Notes under the pieces: model-generated
Databases searched by the model: none
Seen by the model: the letters and a program-made list of their open reading frames with translations, nothing else
What the model was told of the DNA's origin: nothing
Assembly: GCF_019973775.1 (NCBI RefSeq)
Contig: NZ_AP025032.1
Coordinates: 3,286,001 to 3,350,000, forward strand
From: Aureimonas sp. SA4125
Lineage (GTDB): Bacteria; Pseudomonadota; Alphaproteobacteria; Rhizobiales; Rhizobiaceae
DNA: 64,000 nucleotides
Direction: 5' to 3'
Made by a program: the position numbers and the translations under genes
Shown: positions 54,765-63,707 of the stretch, piece by piece
Layout of the letters: every line of letters starts with the position of its first letter
How positions within the stretch are numbered: position 1 is the stretch's first letter

Positions 54765-55760
54765 ATGGCGTCCTTGGTCGCCTTCGCTCGCGCGGGCGCG
54801 TCCTGCCTGCAACGAGGTGTTCGCCTGTTCGACGAGAACTTCAGCCTGGAAAGCCCGACGGGAGCGCTGCTCAACGTCTACCATGCGCGGGCGCGCACGG
54901 TACCGCGCGGGTCCCTTCTCGTCCTGCACGGCCTGGCCGAGCATGCCGGCCGTTACGCCCGCTTTGCCGGCGAAATGGCCGAGCAGGGGTTTCATGTCTA
55001 CGCCCACGATCATCGCGGCCATGGCTCGACCAGCGCACCGGACGCGCCGCTGAAGCGCTTTGCCAGTTCACGAGGCGGGCCGAAGCTCGTGGCCGACGCC
55101 TTCGCCGTTCAGGATCACGCCGACATCGAACATCACGGCCTCCCGGTGCTCGTCCTCGGCCATTCCATGGGCGGCCTCGTCGCCGTCAACTATGCCGCCG
55201 CGCATGGCCGCGACCTCGCGGGCCTTGCCGTCTGGAACAGCAACCTGACCCTCGGACTGGAGGAGCGTGTCGCGGTTCTCGCGCTCAAGGTGGAAAAGGC
55301 GCTGAAAGGCTCCGATGTGCCGAGTGCGCTGTTCATGCGGGCCACTATCGACGCCTGGAGCCAGGCGATAGAGCCGCGGCGCACGCCGTCGGACTGGCTG
55401 ACCCACGACGCCGACGCGGTCGACCGCTACATCGCCGATCCGCTCTGCGGCTGGGCGCCGACCGTGTCGATGGCCGAGGATCTCGTCGCCCTGGTGAAGA
55501 TCGGCAACCGCGCCGTCAACACGTCGGCACTGCCGCCGGCGCTGCCCGTGCACCTTCTCGGCGGCACCGCCGATCCCGCCACCGCAAACGGCGCAGCGCT
55601 CGAAACGCTCGCGGCCTTGCTGCGCGTTGCCGGCAGCCGCGACGTGACGACGACCATCGTTCCCGGCGCACGCCACGAGACACTGCATGAAACCGAGCCC
55701 TACCGGTCTCAGGGCCTTGCGAGTTTCCACGCCTGGGTCGACCGGATCTTGCCGCGGTAA
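54765..55760 (+). CDS. Alpha/beta hydrolase (monoacylglycerol-lipase-like)
   Basis: 331 residues from the ATG at 54765 (GGGAAG just upstream). Serine hydrolase of the lysophospholipase/monoacylglycerol lipase type (Hydrolase_4): VLHGLAEHAGRYARFAGEMA, oxyanion HG and DHRGHGST, nucleophile Ser in LVLGHSMGGLVAVNYAA, Asp in LGGTADPATANG and His in PGARHETLHE. The substrate is probably a lysolipid or acylglycerol. No signal peptide. It is divergent from RNase T2. Confidence 0.9.
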   Translation: MASLVAFARAGASCLQRGVRLFDENFSLESPTGALLNVYHARARTVPRGSLLVLHGLAEHAGRYARFAGEMAEQGFHVYAHDHRGHGSTSAPDAPLKRFASSRGGPKLVADAFAVQDHADIEHHGLPVLVLGHSMGGLVAVNYAAAHGRDLAGLAVWNSNLTLGLEERVAVLALKVEKALKGSDVPSALFMRATIDAWSQAIEPRRTPSDWLTHDADAVDRYIADPLCGWAPTVSMAEDLVALVKIGNRAVNTSALPPALPVHLLGGTADPATANGAALETLAALLRVAGSRDVTTTIVPGARHETLHETEPYRSQGLASFHAWVDRILPR

Positions 55761-55895
55761 CGGGCATCGGTGTGCGCCCGAACAGAGGCGCGCAAGGGTG
55801 GCACCGAACGCCCTGAAGGGTGATGTCGCGTCGGCAATGCCCGAAGGACCGGCACGCAACGGCCGTCGGCAAATGCCGTAGGCGGCTGGACTGGA

Positions 55896-56801
55896 TCAGC
55901 CCGCCGTGGACCGCGCGGCGACGGTCGACAGGCTCTGCAGCATCGACGGGGGCATCGGCGGCCCAAACGGCTCCGGGGTCACCATGGCATAGGTTCTGAG
56001 GTCTTCCGGCGTCAGCACGTAGAGCGCTTCCGGCGGCGTCTTCATCGCCTTGATCCAGACCTCGGGCTTCACGCCCATCTCGACGAGCAGTTCCTGGCAT
56101 TCGGCGATGATCGCCTGGATGTCGGCGATCGAGACGTCGAGGTCGCGCGGCTGCGGCACGCCCGGCGTGTCGACCGCGAAGACCTGGTGCAGCCCGATCC
56201 AGGCGCTCGCCCCGGCGACACGCTCGACCCCGCCGGCAAACAGCAGCGGGCAGGCCGAGGCGCAGTAGCCATCCGGCGGAACCTCTGTGTCGATCCCCTT
56301 CTCGCGCACGAGCCGCGCCATCTTGATGGCGTCGACGACGGAGCCGCCGGGCGAATGCAGCACCAGTTCGCGCACCGTCGTTCCCGGCGTATCGAGCAGC
56401 GCCTGGAATTCGCCGGCCGTGCCGGCCTCGATGCGGCCGATCGCCGTCATCCGCCCGTCCCCGGCGGCGACGAAGCGCATCGGCGCAGCCATCGCCTCGC
56501 CGTCGACCGGGCCGTCATAGCCGGGCAGTTTCGGCTCGCCGCGGTCCGGCCCGACGGGGATGGCTTTCGGCAGATAGGGACGGATCTGGTCCCCGGGCGT
56601 CGGCGGCGCGACGCGCAGCGGCTCCGTGCGGCTCATCCGCTCGGCCGTCGCCCGTTCTTTCGACATCGACAGATAGTCGAGCCCGACGACGGCGACCGCC
56701 ATGGTGAGGAGCGCGACGAAGACGCAGCGCAGGACCGCCCCCTCCGGAATGGAGCGGAACATCCGGTCGAACCGACCCGGCGAATACTCGGCACCGATCA
56801 T
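55896..56801 (-). CDS. Periplasmic ClpP-like serine protease-fold protein
   Basis: 301 residues. One membrane helix near 23-45 (AVLRCVFVALLTMAVAVVGL) anchors a periplasmic domain. About residues 110-260 resemble the ClpP/crotonase fold of the COG3904 family: GRIEAGTAGEFQALLD, VLHSPGGSVVDAIKMARLVR with the oxyanion GGSV, DGYCASACPLLFAGG where Ser in CASAC is the likely nucleophile, and WIGLHQV with the candidate His. Its gene starts ten bases after the stop of the membrane protein at 56812-58086 with GAGG just upstream, so the two form a pair. Protease activity is inferred from the motif. Confidence 0.82.
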   Translation of the reverse strand: MIGAEYSPGRFDRMFRSIPEGAVLRCVFVALLTMAVAVVGLDYLSMSKERATAERMSRTEPLRVAPPTPGDQIRPYLPKAIPVGPDRGEPKLPGYDGPVDGEAMAAPMRFVAAGDGRMTAIGRIEAGTAGEFQALLDTPGTTVRELVLHSPGGSVVDAIKMARLVREKGIDTEVPPDGYCASACPLLFAGGVERVAGASAWIGLHQVFAVDTPGVPQPRDLDVSIADIQAIIAECQELLVEMGVKPEVWIKAMKTPPEALYVLTPEDLRTYAMVTPEPFGPPMPPSMLQSLSTVAARSTAG

Positions 56802-56811
56802 CGCAGCCCCC

Positions 56812-58086
56812 TCACCTCAACGCGGTCTTCGGGAAAGGCCCCATCGGCCGGTTCTGCTGAACGATGTCGTCGTCCTCCGCCACCAGCACCTCGCCGTCCT
56901 CGGTCGCGCGCAGGCTTCTCTGGATGCGCAGGGCCCGCATCAGCTCGCCCGTGCTCATCTCGCCATGTTCCAACTCGTCGCCCTCCTCGCGGCGGATCAC
57001 GTCCTGGACGATGCAGAGGATGAAGATCAACACGGCGGGCAGGAGGTCGATGGCGATCGCTCCAGCCCAGGACGGCAGAAAATCGCCGGCATAGCGGATG
57101 ACGGCTTCGGGCGACGAAAGCGGCGTGAAGCGCAGCGGTTCGACGAGCGGGCGGGCCAGGATCTCGTCGGCGGCGCTGGCGAGCGCAAGACTCTGGGCCT
57201 GCACGGCCGTCTCGACCCGCCCGACGACCTCGCTCTGGCGGTTCTGCAGGTCGACATTGGCGCCGCCGGCGACGGGCGCGATGAAGCTCTTGCCGAGATC
57301 CTCGGCGGCCCGCTTCACCGATGGCGCGACCGAGGTCTGCTGCAGGGCCGAGATCAGGCCGGAAAGCTGCACCGCCTCCTCGGCATAGGCATTGGCCCGC
57401 TCGTCGATCGGCCCGCCCGACGAGACGAGCTCGCGCATGGCGGCGAGGCGCTTGCCGCCCTCGGCAAAAAGCGCATCGACGGCCGTGCGGGAATTGGTGA
57501 CCTCGCCCTGGAGGCCGGACAGCTGCGCCGACATCTGCGACAGGAGCTGCACGACCGTGCCCGAACCCGACGTGCCGGTGAGCCCGCCGCTCTGGCGCTC
57601 GAGATCGGCAAGGCCTGAGAAGCGCTGCGCGGCAAGCTGGATGTCCGGCAGGAGGCTCTGGGCGGCGAGCGCGTTCTCGTTCGCCGCATTGAACTTCTGC
57701 TGGTACTCTTCGGTGGTGTTCGACAGGTGCTGTTCGAGGGCGGCGGAGCCCGCCAGCGCCGACGCATTCAGCCACGACGACATCGCCATGATCATCGCCG
57801 CGCCGATCAGCATGGCAAGATAGAGCATGCCGCGGCTGCCGGCCTGGCGCACATGCGGCATGAAGCGCATGAGGTAGGACCAGAAGGCGAAGATCGCGAC
57901 CGACACGGCGGCGGAATAGATGATCGCACCGAGAAAGACGGTCGTCGCCGAGCCGTCGAGGAGTTGGCGCACACCCAGATAGGTGAAGACGCCACTGCCG
58001 AGCGCCAGCACCGCGAGCGTCACCTGCGTCGTCGTCTCCAGGCGGTTGATCTGCCCGCGCAGCGTGTAGGAATGCGATGCGCTCAT
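56812..58086 (-). CDS. Four-helix membrane protein with large extracytoplasmic coiled-coil domain (unknown)
   Basis: 424 residues; no family recognised. Three helices lie at about residues 20-40, 46-70 and 86-107, then a soluble region of about 230 residues starts with a coiled coil (ALEQHLSNTTEEYQQKFNAA). It is Gln/Ser/Ala-rich (SAQLSGLQGEVTNSRTAVDA, AEEAVQLSGLISALQQTSVA). A fourth helix (AIAIDLLPAVLIFILCIVQD) is near 340-362, followed by an acidic cytoplasmic tail. The layout resembles sensor or scaffold proteins. It is the first gene of a pair with the ClpP-like protease, and a perfect TTAA-N7-TTAA site lies 67 bases upstream. Confidence 0.75.
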   Translation of the reverse strand: MSASHSYTLRGQINRLETTTQVTLAVLALGSGVFTYLGVRQLLDGSATTVFLGAIIYSAAVSVAIFAFWSYLMRFMPHVRQAGSRGMLYLAMLIGAAMIMAMSSWLNASALAGSAALEQHLSNTTEEYQQKFNAANENALAAQSLLPDIQLAAQRFSGLADLERQSGGLTGTSGSGTVVQLLSQMSAQLSGLQGEVTNSRTAVDALFAEGGKRLAAMRELVSSGGPIDERANAYAEEAVQLSGLISALQQTSVAPSVKRAAEDLGKSFIAPVAGGANVDLQNRQSEVVGRVETAVQAQSLALASAADEILARPLVEPLRFTPLSSPEAVIRYAGDFLPSWAGAIAIDLLPAVLIFILCIVQDVIRREEGDELEHGEMSTGELMRALRIQRSLRATEDGEVLVAEDDDIVQQNRPMGPFPKTALR

Positions 58087-58152
58087 CGGTCTCTCTCAAC
58101 CCTTGCCGCCGGGCGAAAGCCCCGATCCGGCCGCGATGCCGGTCCGGCAGCG

Positions 58153-58167
58153 TTAAGAAGAGATTAA
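58153..58167. promoter_or_regulatory. CtrA-type site TTAA-N7-TTAA upstream of the membrane protein/ClpP-like pair
   Basis: TTAA at 58153-58156 and 58164-58167 with exactly seven bases between, 67 bases upstream of the gene at 56812-58086 and downstream of the batD stop. It is the third perfect site of the window and suggests cell-cycle control of this uncharacterised pair. Confidence 0.65.
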
Positions 58168-58241
58168 GGCTTTCGATAGGCTTGGCGATAGCCCGGAGAG
58201 CGCCCCAGGGCGCCCGCGAGAGGCGAAAGCTGGAATCGCGG

Positions 58242-59570
58242 TTAATTCCCGAAAGGCGATGCCATGCCGGTCGGGGCCTCCTCGGCCGGTCCCCTGGCGA
58301 GATCGGCTCGGACGCGCAGAACCGTCGCGGCGATACGCGTCAGCGATGATCCGGCGACGTCAGCCGTTTCCCGGCCGAACAATCCGGCATCGAGGCGGGC
58401 GATCGCCTCGGCAACCGCAGGCTCGCCCAGCCAGGCGCGGCCGGCCGTCCCGTCTTCGCGCGCCAGGCGGTAGATCGCCACGCGGAGCGCGGTTGCCTCT
58501 CCGCGCCAGGCTGCCGAGCGGACCGCAAGGGTCCGCCGGAAACCGTTCCAGGCCGGGACGAGCCGGCCCACCACCGGTTCGCGGTCGCGCTGCCCGGGCA
58601 CGAGCAGCAGGGCGATTCCGAAGAGGAAGGCCATCGCACCGGCGAGGAGCCCTGCCAGCGCCGGCGAAAATCCCGTCGCGGCTGGGCTGTCGGTCAAAGG
58701 CGTGCCGGGAATGACCATCCCCTCGCCGACATTGGCACCCGGCACGATCGCCTGGCGCATCGCCCGCGAAGCCGTGTCGAACCAAGGCACCAGCACTTCG
58801 CGCAGGATCACGGGATCGCCGGTGTGCGGCCGGATGTCGTAGGTGTAGGCGGCATGGGCGACGGGCAGGCCGTCGACGATCTCGGTCCGCCGTTCGACGG
58901 GTCCGGGAAAGACCACGAGCCCCGGCGACTGCGTGTCGATCATCGGCGGCAATTGTTCGGCGAGTGTGCCGACCGCGGTGACGTCCACCCGCCGCCGGGT
59001 CGTCTCGCCGGCCTTCAGCGCCGTCGGATCGACCGTCCAGCTGTCCTTGATCTCGACCGATCGCGCCGGCAGCCACCAGACGTCCTCGTCCTCGGGCCCG
59101 TCCGTCTTGCCGGTCCATTTGCGGATTTCAAGCTGCACCGGCTTCGAGACGGCATCGACCTTCCAGCGTACGCCCTCCGCGTCGATCAGGGTGACATGAT
59201 GGGTAAAGGGCGGAATGTCGTAGGTCTTGGCCTCGGGCGCGAAGACGGCGATGCGGCGGGTGACGCCGAACCAGTTGGCGGTGCCGATCTTCGTCGGCGC
59301 CCAAGTGTCGCGGCCGAGCTGCACCCAGCCGAGCTTTTCGAGCTTCGGCTGTTCCATCTGCTCGGTCGTCGCCCGCGTCTTGAAATAGAAGCGGACCACC
59401 ATGGTGATCATTTCCTGCGCATAGGCGCCGCCTTCCGGCATCTCGAAACTGACCTCGCCGAAGGCCTCGGGTGGCCTGTCGCCCGCATGGGCCGACGCGG
59501 CGCCGAGGCCGACGCCCGCGACGACAGAAAGCCCGAACAGAACCCGGCGGAGCTTCTTCATCGCGCTCAC
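58242..59570 (-). CDS. BatD-like protein (aerotolerance operon)
   Basis: 442 residues with a signal peptide (VLFGLSVVAGVGLGAASAHA-G), a long periplasmic Ig-like region (about 35-280; EVSFEMPEGGAYAQEMITM, WTVDPTALKAGETTRRRVDV), one membrane helix near 305-325 (ALAGLLAGAMAFLFGIALLL) and a cytoplasmic tail of about 110 residues. This is the BatD/BatE arrangement. The gene overlaps the TPR gene as ATGA and is the last of the operon. It likely partners the VWA proteins BatA/BatB at the membrane; the biochemical role of Bat proteins is not settled. Confidence 0.82.
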   Translation of the reverse strand: MSAMKKLRRVLFGLSVVAGVGLGAASAHAGDRPPEAFGEVSFEMPEGGAYAQEMITMVVRFYFKTRATTEQMEQPKLEKLGWVQLGRDTWAPTKIGTANWFGVTRRIAVFAPEAKTYDIPPFTHHVTLIDAEGVRWKVDAVSKPVQLEIRKWTGKTDGPEDEDVWWLPARSVEIKDSWTVDPTALKAGETTRRRVDVTAVGTLAEQLPPMIDTQSPGLVVFPGPVERRTEIVDGLPVAHAAYTYDIRPHTGDPVILREVLVPWFDTASRAMRQAIVPGANVGEGMVIPGTPLTDSPAATGFSPALAGLLAGAMAFLFGIALLLVPGQRDREPVVGRLVPAWNGFRRTLAVRSAAWRGEATALRVAIYRLAREDGTAGRAWLGEPAVAEAIARLDAGLFGRETADVAGSSLTRIAATVLRVRADLARGPAEEAPTGMASPFGN

Positions 59571-60418
59571 CAGGTGTCTGCCAGCGGGTCGAGGGCGAGC
59601 CCCTCACGCTTGCGCCGCTCCATCTCGGCGACGAGCTGCAGTTTCAAAAAGGCGCCGGGATCGTCGGTCAGTGTCTTCAGCCACTGCTTCGTGGCCGGCA
59701 CCGAGCGCTCCTCGGCGCGCTTCTGCACGTTGCGCTGCATCTCGGCCATGGTGATCACGGCCGCGCTCGCCTGCCCGCCGGAACGGCCGGCACCGCCCGC
59801 ATCGCCAGCCGAGCCGCGCGCGTCGCCGACGCCGGAGCCGTCGCCCTCGCGCGATTTGCCGAGTCGGGCGACACGGCTGCCGCCGGGCGCCTTGGCCTGC
59901 GAATCCGATTCCTTGTCGCCGGCGCGGCCGGCGCCAGAGGTCGCCGTCTCCGAGCCGCCGTCGTTCGGATCGCCGCTCGACCGATCCTTTTCGCCGAAGG
60001 CCGCAGCATTCGTCGAGGCGTGCCCGCCGCCCTGCAGGTCGAGCGAGGCCAAAGCGAGGAGGAGCTGCCGGTTGGCGCCGGCATCGGCGACGAGCGAGCG
60101 CGTGACATGGTGCGAGGCGAGCGTCCGGTCGTAGGACTCCAGCGCCGCCCCGACATCGCCGAGCCGCGCCAGCGCCTCGCCGCGATTGTAGGTGGAGACC
60201 GGGTCCTGCAGCTCGGCAAGCAACTGGGCCGCCCCGACGTAGTCGCCGGCCTGCAGAAGCGCGTAGCCGGCAAAAGCGGGCTGATGGCTGAGGCTTGCCG
60301 CGATCCCCGGCATTCCCGCCGCGAGGAAGAGGCGCGCGACGCTCTCGCGGCCCTCCCCCGCAAAAGCGAAGACGGCGGAACAGAGGGCGATCGCCAGGAC
60401 GAGAAGCATCCGCATCAC
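59567..60418 (-). CDS. TPR-containing BatC-like protein
   Basis: 283 residues with a signal peptide (MMRMLLVLAIALCSAVFAFA-G), a TPR-like helical block at about 30-130 (PAFAGYALLQAGDYVGAAQL, YNRGEALARLGDVGAALESY), then a Gly/Ser-rich linker (about 140-215). The conserved C-terminal segment LTDDPGAFLKLQLVAEMERR is the hallmark of TPR partners in Bat operons. It overlaps batB and batD by four bases each. Confidence 0.82.
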   Translation of the reverse strand: MMRMLLVLAIALCSAVFAFAGEGRESVARLFLAAGMPGIAASLSHQPAFAGYALLQAGDYVGAAQLLAELQDPVSTYNRGEALARLGDVGAALESYDRTLASHHVTRSLVADAGANRQLLLALASLDLQGGGHASTNAAAFGEKDRSSGDPNDGGSETATSGAGRAGDKESDSQAKAPGGSRVARLGKSREGDGSGVGDARGSAGDAGGAGRSGGQASAAVITMAEMQRNVQKRAEERSVPATKQWLKTLTDDPGAFLKLQLVAEMERRKREGLALDPLADTW

Positions 60419-61329
60419 AGCGCCCTCCGGAACAGCATCAGCGCCGGGAACAGCGCCAGCACCAGCAGCAGCGGCCCGAGATCGAGCCAGGCCAGCGCCT
60501 GGAACTCGCTCTCGCCGATCCGCCGCGCGGCATTGTCGGCGAGCGCGGCGGCGAGAGCGTCCGGAGTCTCGGCATCGCCCGAGACGCCGCCGGTCAGGGC
60601 CGCCAGCGCCGCGAGCTCGCCCGGATTGCCGTCGCGACCGACGGCCGACGGAGCGGCCAGCGTGTCGATGCGGAAGCCCGCATCGCGGATGCGCAAGGCC
60701 GAAGCCCGCGTCTCCTCGCCGAAATGACCGCCGTCGGAGACGAGCAGGATGTCGCCGGCGACGACGCCGGCCCCTTGCAGGAGATCGAGCGCCAGATCGA
60801 GCGCCAACGCAGGGCGCGAGCCGGCGACCGGCACGGTCTTGGCATCGAGGCCGAAGATCGTGCGCGACAGCGCAGCGTGGTCCGAGGTGAAGGGACTGCC
60901 GAGAAAGGCCTCGCCGGCATAGACGACGAGCGCCGCTTGACGCGTGCCGGAGTTGGCGAGCGCCGTCTGCGCGGCACTGCGCACCGTCTCGAAACCCGCC
61001 GCCTCCGCCACCGATTTCGACAGGTCGAAAACCACGACCGTGCCGTCGAGATTGCGAAAACTGTCGATCGCAGGCCGCTCGACGGCGGGGCCGATCAGCG
61101 CCACCGCGATCAGCGCGCCCAGCGCCGCCAGCGTCAGGCTGCGCCGTCCCCGCCCGGCGACGACGGCGCCACGCGCCGCGATGGCGTCGAACAATGCGGG
61201 GTCGATCACCTTCGTCCAGCCGCCGAGCGCGGCAACCCGCCGGGCCGCGAGGCCCGCCAGGACGAGGACCAGCGGCAGAGCCAGAAACCAGAACGGCCGG
61301 AGCAGGCCGAATTCGCCGACCGCGATCAT
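60415..61329 (-). CDS. VWA-domain protein BatB-like
   Basis: 304 residues from the ATG at 61329, overlapping the batA stop as ATGA; the much longer open frame to 62376 is not real. It starts with a membrane helix (FWFLALPLVLVLAGLAA), has a second one near 55-75 (SLTLAALGALIAVALIGPA) and a VWA domain at about 90-270. The MIDAS sequence is VFDLSKSVAEA, with Lys/Ser variation from DxSxS, so metal binding may be weakened. The C-terminal helix is LGPLLLVLALFPALMLF. Partner of BatA. Confidence 0.85.
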   Translation of the reverse strand: MIAVGEFGLLRPFWFLALPLVLVLAGLAARRVAALGGWTKVIDPALFDAIAARGAVVAGRGRRSLTLAALGALIAVALIGPAVERPAIDSFRNLDGTVVVFDLSKSVAEAAGFETVRSAAQTALANSGTRQAALVVYAGEAFLGSPFTSDHAALSRTIFGLDAKTVPVAGSRPALALDLALDLLQGAGVVAGDILLVSDGGHFGEETRASALRIRDAGFRIDTLAAPSAVGRDGNPGELAALAALTGGVSGDAETPDALAAALADNAARRIGESEFQALAWLDLGPLLLVLALFPALMLFRRAL

Positions 61330-62297
61330 CGCCGTCCTCTCCGGCCGAGCATCATCAGCCCGGAGATGCCGAGCGCCAGCGCGCCGGGATAGGGCCAGAG
61401 GCTGGCATGGACGATCGTCGCGGGCGCGTCGCTTGGGCTTGTCTCCAGCGCATCGATCGAGGCCATGACCTCGGTCAGCTGCTCGGTGGTGCGCACGCGG
61501 TAGGCGGTGCCCCCCGCCTCGGCCGCGATGCCCGACAGCGTCGCGACGTCGACGCCCTCGTCGCCGCGCTGGCCCTGTCCGAGATCGATCGGCCCCATGG
61601 CGATGGTGTCGACGCGGATGCCGAGCGTTCTGGCCAGTTCCGCCGCCGAGCCCGGCTGCACGGTCCCGGCATTCTGAGCGCCGTCGGACAGAAGGATCAC
61701 GATCTTCGACCGCGCATCGCTGTCGGAGAGCTTCTTCAAGGCGAGACCCAGCCCTTCGCCGATGGCGGTAGAGCGGCCGGCAAGGCCGACATCGAGGCTG
61801 TCGACGATCTTCGCCACCGCCGCGACGTCGAAGCTCAGGGGCGCGGCGACATAGGCCCGCTCGCCGAAGATCACGAGACCGATACGGTCCCCGGCGCGGC
61901 CGAGGACGAAGGTCCGCGCCAGGGTTTTCAACACGTCCATGCGCCGGCGTTTCTCGCCGGCCACCTCGAAGTCCGGCCGCTCCATGGAGCCGGAGACGTC
62001 GAGCGAGAGCACGATGTCGCGGCCGGAAGCGGGCGCGGCGGGCGCGGCCGTCACCGTGCGTGGACCGGCGATGGCGAGGACCAGCAGGATCCACAGCAGC
62101 CAGGACAGAACGAGGCGCCGCTTCTGCGAGGAGAGGACCGCCTGCCCGTCGGCGAAATCGGCGACGAGCGTCTCCGGCACACGCAGCGCGCCGCCCGCCT
62201 CGCCCGAGGGCGACAGAAAGCGCATGGCGAGAAACGGCAGCGGCAGCAGCAGAAAGGCCAGCGGCCAGGCGAAGTCGAAGGCGGAGGGCGCGACCAT
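61326..62297 (-). CDS. VWA-domain protein BatA
   Basis: 323 residues: two N-terminal membrane helices (FAWPLAFLLLPLPFLAM and LVLSWLLWILLVLAIAG), a VWA domain at about 85-290 with an intact MIDAS DVSGSM and downstream Thr/Asp elements (GRSTAIGEGLGLALK, ILLSDGAQNAG), and a C-terminal helix (YPGALALGISGLMMLG). Typical BatA. It starts two bases after DUF4381 and overlaps batB. Confidence 0.9.
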   Translation of the reverse strand: MVAPSAFDFAWPLAFLLLPLPFLAMRFLSPSGEAGGALRVPETLVADFADGQAVLSSQKRRLVLSWLLWILLVLAIAGPRTVTAAPAAPASGRDIVLSLDVSGSMERPDFEVAGEKRRRMDVLKTLARTFVLGRAGDRIGLVIFGERAYVAAPLSFDVAAVAKIVDSLDVGLAGRSTAIGEGLGLALKKLSDSDARSKIVILLSDGAQNAGTVQPGSAAELARTLGIRVDTIAMGPIDLGQGQRGDEGVDVATLSGIAAEAGGTAYRVRTTEQLTEVMASIDALETSPSDAPATIVHASLWPYPGALALGISGLMMLGRRGRR

Positions 62298-62299
62298 CG

Positions 62300-62758
62300 T
62301 CAGGCCCTGATGCCGCGGAAGAGGCTTTCCAGCCCCGCGCCGATGTCCTCGGCTTCCGATGCGCCGCCCGGCGCATAGAGCGCCGTGGTCAACCGGCGTC
62401 CCGGACCCGCGGTGAAAAAGTCGGTGCCGAACTGCCGGTCGCAGGCGGTGGCGAAGTCGGGCCCGGCGAGAGCGGCGGCCGTCCCGTCCCGCGCCACCAC
62501 CATCTTGCGCAGGAGCCGCGCCTCGGCCACCACCGCCGCCTCCGGCGGCAGCGACCGCGCGGCGGCGAGTTCGGCGAGGACGTTCATCCGAACCCGGCGC
62601 CGACCCTTGATCCGTGTCGGCCAGAGAAGCGCCACCACCAGCGCCAGCAGAAGGCCGAGCGCGATGGGCAAAGCGAGGTCGCCGAGCGTCAGCGCGCTGG
62701 CGGCCGGCGGCAGATGCGGCGGCCGGAGCGCGGCGAGGATCTTATCGGCGTCTTGCAT
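62300..62758 (-). CDS. DUF4381 membrane protein of the Bat operon
   Basis: 152 residues: a short N-terminal segment (PPHLPPAASALTLGDLA), one membrane helix (LALPIALGLLLALVVALLW) and a cytoplasmic domain with helices (RMNVLAELAAARSLPPEAAV, AEARLLRKMVVARDG). DUF4381 proteins occur next to DUF58 and VWA genes in MoxR operons. It overlaps the DUF58 gene by 17 bases and sits two bases before batA. Confidence 0.85.
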   Translation of the reverse strand: MQDADKILAALRPPHLPPAASALTLGDLALPIALGLLLALVVALLWPTRIKGRRRVRMNVLAELAAARSLPPEAAVVAEARLLRKMVVARDGTAAALAGPDFATACDRQFGTDFFTAGPGRRLTTALYAPGGASEAEDIGAGLESLFRGIRA

Positions 62759-63707
62759 CGAAGCCCTCGATCAGACCGGCGAGATCCAGCGGCGGCAGCG
62801 CGGCGTCGACGAGGAGCGCGCGGGCGCCGAGAAGCTCCAGCCGCCGGAGCCGCCGGTCGACGTCGCGCGTCGAGGGGAGCCCGCGGATCTCGCCCATTTC
62901 GCGCCGGCCGTCCGCCGAGAGATAGGGATAGCTGCCCTCCGGCGTCTCGATCTCGAAGGCATCGGCGACCAGAAGGACGTCGATGGCGGCCTTGTGCGCG
63001 ATATCGCGCATGACCGCGTCGAACTCGGCACCCGGATGATCGAGCGCGGTGGCGACGAGCAGCGTACCGTCATGCGGCAGGGCGCGGGCGGCGGATTCGA
63101 GGATCGCGGCGAGCGGCGGATCCTCGACGGGACCGGGCGCGGCCAGCGCGGCAGCATGGGCCGCAGCGAGCCGCCCGGCAACGGCCTTCATCGCGCGGTC
63201 GCCGGCGCCGGGCCGGTGGAAGAAGCTCTGGCGCCCCGTTCCGGCGAAGACGCCGACACGGCCGCCCTGCCCCGCGACGCGCCAGCCGGCAAGCGTCAGG
63301 GCCTCCGCCGCCGCCACCGAGCGAAAGGCGCGTTTGGTGCCAAAGAGCATGGACGGCCGAAAATCGGCCACGAGCAGAACCGAGCGCTCGCGCTCGTCGC
63401 GAAAGGTGCGCACATGCAGCCGGCCGGTGCGCGCCGTGGTGTTGCGGTCGATGTGGCGGACGTCGTCGCCATACATGAAGGGACGGATGTCGTCGGTCTC
63501 CAGCCCTCGGCCACGCCGGCGCGTGACGATGCCGCCCGGCAGCATCATCGTGCGTGCCCCCGACCCGGCCTCGCCGGCCTCGATGAGGTGGCGCATCCAC
63601 AACAGGTGCTCGGTCGCAAGGCTGGTTCCGGAAGGGCCAGGTCCCATCCCTCCGGGCCCCGCCCCGCTCGCGCTGTCCACGGCGCGGCCCTCAGAGCGGC
63701 CTGACAT
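62742..63707 (-). CDS. DUF58 domain protein of the MoxR operon
   Basis: 321 residues. DUF58 family with the conserved block GRGLETDDIRPFMYGDDVRH, IDRNTTARTGRLHVRTFRDE, RERSVLLVADFRPSMLFGT, which leads into a VWA-like fold with the DFRPSM MIDAS-like element. The first 30 residues are Gly/Ser/Pro-rich. It overlaps moxR by 17 bases and DUF4381 by 17 bases. Confidence 0.9.
   Translation of the reverse strand: MSGRSEGRAVDSASGAGPGGMGPGPSGTSLATEHLLWMRHLIEAGEAGSGARTMMLPGGIVTRRRGRGLETDDIRPFMYGDDVRHIDRNTTARTGRLHVRTFRDERERSVLLVADFRPSMLFGTKRAFRSVAAAEALTLAGWRVAGQGGRVGVFAGTGRQSFFHRPGAGDRAMKAVAGRLAAAHAAALAAPGPVEDPPLAAILESAARALPHDGTLLVATALDHPGAEFDAVMRDIAHKAAIDVLLVADAFEIETPEGSYPYLSADGRREMGEIRGLPSTRDVDRRLRRLELLGARALLVDAALPPLDLAGLIEGFDARRR

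Noticed and set aside
53541..55760. 739-residue plus-strand frame covering RNase T2 and the hydrolase
   Set aside because: Only the part from 54765 is a real protein (alpha/beta hydrolase); the upstream part is antisense to RNase T2.
60415..62376. 653-residue minus-strand frame covering batB and batA
   Set aside because: The part beyond 61329 is an out-of-frame reading of batA; batB starts at the ATGA overlap.
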